Shown here piece by piece: positions 1 through 5,395 of a stretch of DNA of 26,748 bases; position 1 is the first letter of the stretch, and each line of letters begins with the position of its first letter. The stretch is from Thermoproteus sp. UBA157. GTDB taxonomy: Archaea; Thermoproteota; Thermoprotei; Thermoproteales; Thermoproteaceae. The stretch is taken from contig DANS01000025.1 in NCBI GenBank assembly GCA_002497345.1, positions 1 to 26,748 on the forward strand. The letters are read 5' to 3'. Position numbers and translations under genes: made by a program. The notes below the pieces were generated by a model that had not been told where the DNA came from, ran no database searches, and saw only the letters and a list, made by a program, of their open reading frames with translations.

Positions 1-678
1 CGTTTTGCCGGTGCCGGGAGGGCCATATAGGAGGATCCCCTTGGGGGGCTCTATGCCCAAGTGCTTGAACAACTCGGGGTGGCGGAGCGGAAGCTCCACG
101 AGCTCCCTTATCTTCTGCTTCGCCTCCTCCAAATCGCCTATGTCCTCCCAAGTGACTCTCGGTATCGCCAGCTCGGTCTCCTTGACGGGCTCCTCCCTCA
201 CGGAGACCTCGGTGTCCACGGAGACGTAGGCGGCGGGACCTGGCTGCACTTGCACCACGATGAATCTAATCGAGCCGCCGTAGAACGGGACATCTATGGC
301 TTGTCCCCTCGTGACCGGCTTGCCTAAGAGGATCTGCTTCTTGAGGTACTCGGGGTCCACCCTCACGGGCTCCGTGGGCGCCAGCACGACCCTTTGCGCC
401 GGCTTGAGCGAGATTTTCTTCACCTTGACGGTATCGCCTATACCCACCCCAGCGTTTTGCCTTATCATGCCGTCCATCCTTATTACGTCTTTGTCCTCGT
501 CCTCGGGATAGGCCGGCCACACTTGCGCGTAGGCGGACTTCCTCCCCACGATCTCCACGTAGTCTCCGGGTTCCACGCCGAGCCTCTTCATTATTCTTAT
601 CGGTATTCTGACGATGGAGCGCCCGACATCTCTGGACTTGGCCTCGAAGACGCGCAGAATAACCTCGTCGGACATCAT
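1..678 (-). CDS. cdc48: Cdc48/VAT-type AAA+ ATPase, N-terminal part (cut by window edge)
   Basis: Hexameric AAA+ unfoldase that extracts and unfolds substrate proteins in the cytoplasm, feeding the proteasome (family knowledge). About 225 residues are visible: an N-terminal double-psi barrel (about residues 1-90, beginning MSDEVILRVFEAKSRDVGRS), the second N-domain lobe (about 100-165), the linker and the start of the D1 AAA domain (VTWEDIGDLEEAKQKIRELV). The Walker A motif GPPGTGKT lies exactly on the window edge, so both ATPase cores are missing here. Two in-frame ATGs at 678 and 675 are candidate starts; both sit 25-30 nt from a TATA box at 699-710 that is shared with the divergent hsp20 gene, which suggests coordinated expression of an unfoldase and a holdase. 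The identity is very secure; only the exact start is open. Confidence 0.95.
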   Translation of the reverse strand, partial: MMSDEVILRVFEAKSRDVGRSIVRIPIRIMKRLGVEPGDYVEIVGRKSAYAQVWPAYPEDEDKDVIRMDGMIRQNAGVGIGDTVKVKKISLKPAQRVVLAPTEPVRVDPEYLKKQILLGKPVTRGQAIDVPFYGGSIRFIVVQVQPGPAAYVSVDTEVSVREEPVKETELAIPRVTWEDIGDLEEAKQKIRELVELPLRHPELFKHLGIEPPKGILLYGPPGTGKT

Positions 679-698
679 CTGCGCACGGGACCCGTCTA

Positions 699-710
699 TA
701 AAAGCTTTTA
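699..710. promoter_or_regulatory. Palindromic bidirectional TATA element, cdc48/hsp20
   Basis: The 12-nt perfect palindrome TAAAAGCTTTTA is preceded by TA, so that it reads as a TATA box on both strands. It lies about 20-27 nt from the ATG at 725 (+) and 22-25 nt from the ATGs at 678/675 (-), the spacing expected for leaderless archaeal transcripts in both directions. The assignment as promoter is inference from position and sequence. Confidence 0.6.
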
Positions 711-724
711 ATCCCTCGAGTGAG

Positions 725-1261
725 ATGCCATACATGTCGATCTTCGACGAGTTCGACAGGATAATAAAGCGGTGGCAGAAGTTCTTCGAGGACTTGGAGA
801 GCCAGATAGACGAGGAGTTCCAAAGGCTTTCCCAGTACAAATATCAAGGCAGAGGCAAGCCCAGGTTCTACTACTACGGGTTCGAGATAACCATCGGGCC
901 TGACGGAAAGCCCGTGGTGAGGGAGTTCGGCAACGTGAGGAGTAGAAAGGAGGGCTCCGGCATAGAGGTGGTGGACGAGATAGAACCCCTCACGGACGTG
1001 GTGGAGGACGACGGCAAGATAAAAGTGGTTGCCGAGATTCCCGGAGTCGAAAAGGAGGACATCAAGGTGCGGCTGAGCGAGGACAACAAGACGCTAATTA
1101 TAAGCGCATCTGGGAAGGACAGGAAGTACTACAAGGAGATACCCTTGCCCGGCGAGGTGGTGCCCGAAAAGACCAAGGCCTCGTACCGCAACGGGGTCCT
1201 AGTCGTGGAGCTCGAGAAGAAGGATAAGGGCAAGAGGGGCTTCGAGATAAAGGTCGAGTGA
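725..1261 (+). CDS. hsp20: Small heat shock protein (Hsp20/alpha-crystallin family)
   Basis: ATP-independent holdase chaperone of about 178 residues. A variable, amphipathic N-terminal region (MSIFDEFDRIIKRWQKFFED) is followed by an alpha-crystallin domain from about residue 85 (DVVEDDGKIKVVAEIPGVEK), the signature ASYRNGVLVVELEKK near the end, and a C-terminal I-x-V type tail (FEIKVE), which normally docks on neighbouring dimers in the oligomer. ATG 725 is chosen because it is about 25 nt from the TATA box; an in-frame ATG at 734 is the alternative. The open frame continues upstream to 614, but that stretch runs antisense through the 5' end of cdc48 and through the promoter. The phosphorylase gene begins 6 nt after its stop, so the two are probably one transcript. 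Confidence 0.93.
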   Translation: MPYMSIFDEFDRIIKRWQKFFEDLESQIDEEFQRLSQYKYQGRGKPRFYYYGFEITIGPDGKPVVREFGNVRSRKEGSGIEVVDEIEPLTDVVEDDGKIKVVAEIPGVEKEDIKVRLSEDNKTLIISASGKDRKYYKEIPLPGEVVPEKTKASYRNGVLVVELEKKDKGKRGFEIKVE

Positions 1262-1267
1262 TTTTTC

Positions 1268-1960
1268 ATGCCATATCACATAAAGGCCGATAAGTCGGAG
1301 GTAGCAGACATCGTCATCGGGGTCGGGGATCCCGCCAGGGCGCAGCTCTTCGCCGAGACGATAGGAGCTAGGCTCGTTAACGCGAACAGATACCCCGTCT
1401 ACACGGGACGCTATAAGGACTTGGCCATAACCATAGTGGCTCACGGAATAGGCGCGCCGTCGATAGCCATAGCGCTGGAGGAGCTCAAGATGCTCGGCAT
1501 GAGGAAGTTCGTGAGGATAGGGACTGCGGGAGCTCTCGCGGAGTTAAAGGTGGGCGACGTGGTGGTCGCCTCGGCGGCCATAGCGGCGCGAGGCGGCGGC
1601 ATATATGCATCCTATTTAGGGGAGGCGTGTCCGCCCCTCGCACCATCGCCGCGCCTCACGACTAGACTTTACGAGAGGTTGAGGAGGCTGGGCGCTGTGA
1701 TGGGCCCCGTCGTGTCCAGCGATGCGTTTTACGCCGAATCCGACGCGGCCAGCCTCTGGAGATCTTGGGGCGCCCTCGCGGTAGAGATGGAATGCGCCGC
1801 CGCCATGATGTTGGGGTGGATGAGGGGATTCGAGACGGCGTGTGTCTTAGTGGTGAGCAACGTGGTCGGCAAGGAGGGCTCGACGGATCTCCGCGGAAGA
1901 TTCCTAGAAGTGTTCAGAGAAGTCCTAGAAGCCTTGGTCGAGATCATGTGGGGTTCTTAG
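1268..1960 (+). CDS. Purine nucleoside / methylthioadenosine phosphorylase family protein
   Basis: Hexameric-type nucleoside phosphorylase (PNP/UDP family), 230 aa, cytosolic; cleaves a nucleoside with phosphate to base and ribose-1-phosphate. The visible family landmarks are the phosphate loop GVGDPARAQ (about 17-25), ATIVAHGIGAPS-like segment (ITIVAHGIGAPSIAIALEEL), RIGTAGAL, SSDAFYAESD, and the ribose-binding VEMECAA. The overall pattern recalls crenarchaeal 5'-methylthioadenosine phosphorylases, which would fit salvage of MTA from polyamine synthesis. The position normally held by the catalytic Asp (VVSD) is Asn198 here (VVSNVVGKEG), so the base preference is uncertain. It follows hsp20 by 6 nt, suggesting co-transcription, and ends 3 nt before a convergent gene. 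Confidence 0.87.
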   Translation: MPYHIKADKSEVADIVIGVGDPARAQLFAETIGARLVNANRYPVYTGRYKDLAITIVAHGIGAPSIAIALEELKMLGMRKFVRIGTAGALAELKVGDVVVASAAIAARGGGIYASYLGEACPPLAPSPRLTTRLYERLRRLGAVMGPVVSSDAFYAESDAASLWRSWGALAVEMECAAAMMLGWMRGFETACVLVVSNVVGKEGSTDLRGRFLEVFREVLEALVEIMWGS

Positions 1961-1963
1961 TCG

Positions 1964-2266
1964 TCACCGATCAGTAGCGGCAGCCCTGCGGATCATCGTA
2001 GGGCATACCTCACGCGTTAATAACGCTAACGTCGTCGCTATCTCCGCGTACATCTCCTCGACGCACTCGGCGCAGTACGCCACCACTCTGCCCTTATAGA
2101 TTCCGAGATACCCAACGTTTTCGGGCCCCAGGCGGGCGCCGCACGACTTGCATCTAGGCTTCTTTAGTTTCACGAAAATTTCAACCTCGGACCTATCGGC
2201 GTTCGTTATTATTTCGCCCGCTACTGATAGGAAGAAGATTAGTTTCGGCCTACCCTCTCCCTCCAT
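1964..2266 (-). CDS. Small protein with two CxxC pairs (putative zinc-binding), unknown function
   Basis: A 100-residue protein that I do not recognise. After a beta-rich N-terminal half (PKLIFFLSVAGEIITNADRS) it has CKSC and CAEC pairs (PRCKSCGARLGPENVGYLGI then AYCAECVEEMYAEI) separated by about 24 residues, as in zinc ribbons or treble-clef folds; an additional Cys occurs near the C-terminus (REVCPTM). The start at ATG 2266 (MEGEGRPKL) is chosen because a TATA-like element at 2281-2290 lies about 20 nt upstream; a longer in-frame version reaching 2458 would run through the divergent lysO gene and is unlikely. It could be a zinc-dependent regulator or an RNA-binding protein, but nothing proves either. 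Confidence 0.72.
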   Translation of the reverse strand: MEGEGRPKLIFFLSVAGEIITNADRSEVEIFVKLKKPRCKSCGARLGPENVGYLGIYKGRVVAYCAECVEEMYAEIATTLALLTREVCPTMIRRAAATDR

Positions 2267-2280
2267 GTCAAAATAAAAGG

Positions 2281-2290
2281 TTATAAAAGC
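2281..2290. promoter_or_regulatory. Shared divergent TATA box
   Basis: TTATAAAAGC reads as a TATA box on the plus strand (about 25 nt before GTG 2310) and, with the flanking AAAAGG, on the minus strand (GCTTTTATAACC, about 20 nt before ATG 2266). One element therefore appears to serve both divergent genes. Confidence 0.5.
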
Positions 2291-2309
2291 AACTGGCGCG
2301 CGAGAGCTC

Positions 2310-3149
2310 GTGGCGATGTACGCGCTTGAGTATATCTCAGTGATGGGGCTTGGCCTCTTAGTAGGCAGGAAATTCGGCTTTAAGCCGCCCTCCATAGCCT
2401 TCACGGCCGTGGTTATCGCCGTCATCTTCGCCGCGTCGGCCGAGAGCGCGCGGACCATAGCCGATAACGCCGGCTATTTATTAGCGCTATCAATACTATA
2501 TGCTTTAATCGTCTCCGCGGCTTCCGCGCTCCCCTTCATCTTCGCATCCCGCAAGGGAGGGGCCGCGGCTGCGCCCATTCCTAAGATATCCGCGATGGCC
2601 GCATCGGCGCTGGTCGCCGGCGTGGCCGTCGGCTATTTCGTACAAGCCCCCTACGGCTCCGCCATAGAGCCCATATTGTTCGCGTTGCTCTTCTTGGCGG
2701 GCGCCGATATCGGGAGACTCAGAGGGCTGAGGCTGGAGCCGAGGCTCGTGGCAGTCCCTCTGGCCTCCCTCGCCTCGAGCCTCTCGGCGGGCCTCATCAT
2801 ATACTTCTGGCTGGGCGTGAGCCCGGCCGTGGCCGTGGGCATGGGGTGGTACAGCTTCACAGGGCCGTTTCTCCTTTCTGCGTCCGGCAACGCCGCGCTG
2901 GGAGCTCTGGGCTTCCTGGCCAACTTCTTCAGAGAACAGTTGACCTTCCTCCTAACGCCTCTTATATCTGGGTTGGTGCCGCCGGAATCGGCCTTGGCAA
3001 TAGGCGGAGCCACGACGATGGATAACACATTGCCCCTCTATAGATCCGTATATGGGAGCGAGGCGGTAGTCCCAGCGGTGGTTAACGGAGTGCTTCTGAC
3101 GTTTCTGGTGCCTTTGTTAGTGCCCCTCGTCTATCAATTATTTCCTTAG
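2310..3149 (+). CDS. lysO: LysO-family (DUF340) membrane exporter
   Basis: Polytopic inner-membrane protein of 279 aa related to the lysine exporter LysO. About eight hydrophobic segments are spread along the whole length. Two family signatures are clear: GMGWYSFTGP at about 172-181 and the acidic/Thr motif GGATTMDNTLP near 233-243, both implicated in substrate and ion handling in LysO. GTG 2310 lies at leaderless distance from the TATA box; ATG 2316 is two codons inside. The substrate could be lysine or another cationic amino acid; sequence alone does not tell. The 3' end overlaps the convergent ubiX by 12 nt. Confidence 0.82.
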   Translation: MAMYALEYISVMGLGLLVGRKFGFKPPSIAFTAVVIAVIFAASAESARTIADNAGYLLALSILYALIVSAASALPFIFASRKGGAAAAPIPKISAMAASALVAGVAVGYFVQAPYGSAIEPILFALLFLAGADIGRLRGLRLEPRLVAVPLASLASSLSAGLIIYFWLGVSPAVAVGMGWYSFTGPFLLSASGNAALGALGFLANFFREQLTFLLTPLISGLVPPESALAIGGATTMDNTLPLYRSVYGSEAVVPAVVNGVLLTFLVPLLVPLVYQLFP

Positions 3150-3710
3150 CCTATCTACGCCCCAGCGCTTTATGAGATCGTGGTTAACGCCCAAGGCGTC
3201 GAGTATCCTTCCCACGAAGAAGTCGATTAGCTCCTCCAGCGTTTTGGGCTTGTGGTAAAACGGAGGAGCTGCCGGCATGATTATGGCTCCCGCAGACGCG
3301 GCGAGCTCCATGTTCTTGATGTGTACCAAGCTCAACGGCGATTCCCTTATCACCAGGACGAGCCTCCTCCTCTCCTTCAGCGCTACCTCAGCAGCTCTCG
3401 TTATTAAGTTCGTCGTAATCCCGTTGGCGATCGCCGCCAGCGTTTTTGTGGAACAAGGGACTACGGCCACCGCGTCGATCCTAAAACTCCCCGAGGCCGG
3501 AGGAGCCTCCATATCGTCCTCATCCCAATAGTAATCGGCCAGCCTTACGACGTCCTCCTTATCCGCTCCTATTTCGTATTTTATTATCCGCCACGCCGTC
3601 CTCGACGCCGATAGGTGAACCTCTATATCGCCTACCTCTCTGAGTAGTTGCAACAACCTCACGCCGTATATAACGCCCGAGGCCCCCGTGATCCCCACGA
3701 ATATCCTCAT
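3138..3710 (-). CDS. ubiX: Flavin prenyltransferase UbiX/Pad1
   Basis: Dodecameric flavoprotein that prenylates FMN to make the cofactor of UbiD-type (de)carboxylases. The 190 aa match the usual family length. Visible motifs: the FMN loop GITGASGVIYG at the N-terminus, VVPCSTKTLAAIANGI in the middle, RRRLVLVIRESPLS and the PAAPPFYHKPKT segment with the C-terminal helix RILDALGV. ATG 3710 is about 25 nt from the TATA box at 3731-3739 shared with the divergent regulator gene. No ubiD lies in the window, so its client enzyme must be encoded elsewhere. Confidence 0.92.
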   Translation of the reverse strand: MRIFVGITGASGVIYGVRLLQLLREVGDIEVHLSASRTAWRIIKYEIGADKEDVVRLADYYWDEDDMEAPPASGSFRIDAVAVVPCSTKTLAAIANGITTNLITRAAEVALKERRRLVLVIRESPLSLVHIKNMELAASAGAIIMPAAPPFYHKPKTLEELIDFFVGRILDALGVNHDLIKRWGVDRLRK

Positions 3711-3730
3711 AGGGCCGAGTTGTTGATAGC

Positions 3731-3739
3731 TTTATAAAA
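3731..3739. promoter_or_regulatory. Shared divergent TATA box, ubiX/RHH gene
   Basis: TTTATAAAA is nearly palindromic and lies about 20-25 nt from both ATG 3710 (-) and ATG 3756 (+), so it probably drives leaderless transcription in both directions. Confidence 0.55.
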
Positions 3740-3755
3740 CTGTGTAAACGTACTC

Positions 3756-3980
3756 ATGCACAAGAGGAGAACTAGGGGCCACAGAAAGAAGCAGTTGAAA
3801 CGTTACTTGATCGTTTCGGTATATCTTCCGCCTGAATATATAGAATATCTAGATGCGCTTGTCGATGTAGGTATTTTCAAGAATCGTTCCGAAGTAGTCG
3901 AGGCGGCTCTCGAGGAATTGTTCAGCAAATATGATGTGAGGATCGAGGATGAGGATATAGATGTACTAAAGGGTAGATAA
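3756..3980 (+). CDS. Small ribbon-helix-helix (CopG/MetJ-like) DNA-binding protein
   Basis: A 74-residue protein with a strongly basic N-terminal arm (MHKRRTRGHRKKQLKRY), followed by a beta strand LIVSVYLPPEYIEYLDALV and the two helices of a ribbon-helix-helix fold, including the typical turn KNRSEVVEAALEEL. Such proteins dimerise through the strand and insert it in the major groove. The acidic tail (RIEDEDIDVLKG) could be an interaction surface. Base composition is more AT-rich than in neighbouring genes. It is the likely regulator of itself and perhaps of ubiX, with which it shares a promoter (inference). No toxin gene is adjacent, so an antitoxin role is less likely. Confidence 0.8.
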   Translation: MHKRRTRGHRKKQLKRYLIVSVYLPPEYIEYLDALVDVGIFKNRSEVVEAALEELFSKYDVRIEDEDIDVLKGR

Positions 3981-4048
3981 ACTCAGCGTTGTCACCACCG
4001 CTCATCCTCGCCACACACCGCTTTCATCACGTAACGCAAAGCGCGTCC

Positions 4049-4140
4049 TATATTAAAGACGATGGTTTGGCCGACTTGTGCGGGGAATCCCCGTGGAAAA
4101 GCGGCTTACGTCAATTGCGGACGGAGGCCGCGCGCTCGGC
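4049..4140 (+). ncRNA. Candidate structured RNA (unknown class)
   Basis: A TATA-like TATATTAAA... element at about 4049-4057 is followed by a segment that can fold into a closed three-way shape: terminal stem GCCGA (4070-4074) with TCGGC (4136-4140); hairpin CGGGG-AAT-CCCCG (4081-4093); and arm GCGGC (4101-4105) with GCCGC (4127-4131), 3x3 internal loop, CGTC (4109-4112) with GACG (4120-4123) and a 7-nt loop. The stretch lies in a gene-free convergent gap. The first hairpin resembles a tRNA T-arm lacking most of its loop. There is no k-turn or ACA box that I can identify, so no RNA class is claimed; in GC-rich DNA such pairing may be chance. Confidence 0.25.
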
Positions 4141-4142
4141 AA

Positions 4143-4751
4143 CTAAGGGACTTCTATGTTAGCATGTCGTTGTGCCAAGTCGTGTTCGTTCTTCCCGAGC
4201 CTTCTCATCAAGTCAGCTACTATGGCGTCCAACACCACCATGGCGGTGTCCTCAAAAAGCGTCCCGAGAGGCGACAACGGCTCGTGCAAGCCCAAGATCT
4301 GCCTAGCGAAGTAGTCCGTCATGGAAGCCACCTTGGTGCGGCCAGGCACGAAGACGACGATATCGGCCAGCCTACCCAGCGGCGAGTCCGGATACGTGGT
4401 GACGGCCACGACCAAGGCGCCCATCTTCTTGGCCGCCTCGGCGGCCGCTACGGCTATTTGTGTCGTCCCGCTTCCGGATATGGCCACAACTATGTCGTTC
4501 TCCCTCACTGGCGGGGTGATGGTCTCGCCCAGCACGTAGGAGTGTATGCCGAGGTGGCGCAGCCTCATGGCGAACCCCCTGGCGACCAGCCCGCTACGTC
4601 CCATCCCGACCACCAACACGGCTTTTTCCTCTTTATAGGCAGAGACTAGAATATCAATGAATTTCTTTATGCTCTCTAAATCGAGTTTATCGAGAGAATT
4701 TAAGATAAAATTAGCTATTTCTAGAAAGGCGGCTTTAAATACCTCCGACAT
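4143..4751 (-). CDS. hxlB: 6-phospho-3-hexuloisomerase (SIS domain)
   Basis: Isomerises D-arabino-3-hexulose-6-phosphate and fructose-6-phosphate. With hexulose-phosphate synthase it forms the reversed ribulose monophosphate route, which archaea use to make pentoses. Of 202 aa, residues 1-40 are helical, then a single SIS domain runs through the rest: VVGMGRSGLVARGFAMRLRHLG, YVLGETITPPV, VVAISGSGTTQ (phosphosugar Ser/Thr loop) and the C-terminal SPLGTLFED, which is characteristic of PHI rather than of other SIS proteins. The partner hxlA is not next to it. ATG 4751 lies about 20 nt from a TTTTAAAC element at 4767-4775. The first 40 codons are clearly more AT-rich than the rest of the gene. 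Confidence 0.9.
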   Translation of the reverse strand: MSEVFKAAFLEIANFILNSLDKLDLESIKKFIDILVSAYKEEKAVLVVGMGRSGLVARGFAMRLRHLGIHSYVLGETITPPVRENDIVVAISGSGTTQIAVAAAEAAKKMGALVVAVTTYPDSPLGRLADIVVFVPGRTKVASMTDYFARQILGLHEPLSPLGTLFEDTAMVVLDAIVADLMRRLGKNEHDLAQRHANIEVP

Positions 4752-4780
4752 GACGGATTAAAAACCAGCTGTTTAAAACA

Positions 4781-5155
4781 CTACCTTCTGAGGGATCTAT
4801 CGCTGCGGAACACCTCGACCCTCTGTGCGTTCAGCTCCTTTGCTATATAGTTGAAAGCAGCTTCTGGATCGGTGTTACCGCAAGTGTATACGTCAACTGT
4901 CGCGAAGCCGTGTTCAGGCCAAGTGTGGATCGATATATGGCTCTCGGCCACTATGGCGAACACCGTCAGCCCCCCGTTGGCTCCGAACTTGTATGTGTTT
5001 ATAGACACCAGGGTGGCGTTGGCGATCTTGGCCGCGTTCCTCACTATTTGTATCAACCTCGTTTCATCTCGCAACGCCTCCCTATCGCAGTCGTACAAGT
5101 TGCCGTAGACATGGCGGCCAATCACTAGAGTCTCAACCCCGGCGTCCCCCCGCAT
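4781..5155 (-). CDS. speH: Pyruvoyl S-adenosylmethionine decarboxylase (possibly arginine decarboxylase)
   Basis: Self-processing pyruvoyl enzyme of polyamine synthesis, 124 aa, the normal archaeal length. The cleavage site is Glu71-Ser72 in ESHISIHTWPEHGFATVDVY; Ser72 becomes the pyruvoyl group, with His77 and Cys92 (YTCG) at the spacings of the bacterial class 1b enzyme. The ATG at 5155 (MRGDAGVETLVIG) is preferred over a longer in-frame start at 5272 because a good TATA box (5176-5184) lies between them at leaderless distance and the short form matches the family length. Crenarchaea also use a paralogue of this fold as an arginine decarboxylase, so the substrate needs experiment. Read in the same direction as hxlB, which has its own promoter. 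Confidence 0.88.
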   Translation of the reverse strand: MRGDAGVETLVIGRHVYGNLYDCDREALRDETRLIQIVRNAAKIANATLVSINTYKFGANGGLTVFAIVAESHISIHTWPEHGFATVDVYTCGNTDPEAAFNYIAKELNAQRVEVFRSDRSLRR

Positions 5156-5175
5156 AAGAGGGGGTAGCTGGCCGG

Positions 5176-5184
5176 TATATAAAA
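5176..5184 (-). promoter_or_regulatory. TATA box deciding the speH start
   Basis: TATATAAAA (plus strand), read on the minus strand as TTTTATATA, lies about 21-29 nt upstream of ATG 5155. It sits inside the longer open frame that begins at 5272, arguing that the extended N-terminus is not translated. Confidence 0.6.
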
Positions 5185-5339
5185 TTGACCCCCAGGAATA
5201 CGCCGATATTCTCAACTGTCCAGCGATCCAGACATGGGGCTTGAAGCGGCCTAAGCCGCGTCGTTGCGACAACGACGGATGGCTGGAACACTATATGTAA
5301 TTTATATTTTGTGATGGCTGCAAGTCTCCCAACATCGGC

Positions 5340-5364
5340 TTACCGGCGCATTTCTTGCGGGTAA
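5340..5364 (+). other. Hairpin in the gap upstream of pncB
   Basis: The 240-nt divergent gap 5156-5395 holds the speH promoter, an AT-rich patch (5291-5310, TTTATATTTT) and a stem-loop: TTACC (5340-5344) with GGTAA (5360-5364), a 2-nt bulge, and CGCA (5347-5350) with TGCG (5356-5359) around a TTTCT loop. GTAAAACAC at 5361-5369 could be the pncB TATA-like element. Whether the hairpin is functional is unknown. Confidence 0.25.
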
Positions 5365-5395
5365 AACACTAAACCCATATCAAGCAGATAGCGAC

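Noticed and set aside
266..847. Long open frame on the minus strand across cdc48 and hsp20
   Set aside because: Arg- and Gly-rich out-of-frame translation of clearly real genes; typical GC-rich shadow.
4060..4140. RNase P RNA-like segments (AGACGATGG and GGAAAAGCGGCTTAC)
   Set aside because: They resemble conserved regions IV and V, but the spacing between them is too long and no matching 5' half with the P4 partner (GTAAGCCGC-like) lies upstream.
4070..4140. A tRNA gene
   Set aside because: The T-arm-like hairpin has a 3-nt loop, the terminal stem is only 5 bp and no anticodon arm of 5 bp with a 7-nt loop sits at the right place.
4062..4649. 195-codon plus-strand frame opposite hxlB
   Set aside because: It is antisense to a well-conserved enzyme gene and its translation has no family resemblance. 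A TATA-like box does precede it, but that fits an RNA equally well.
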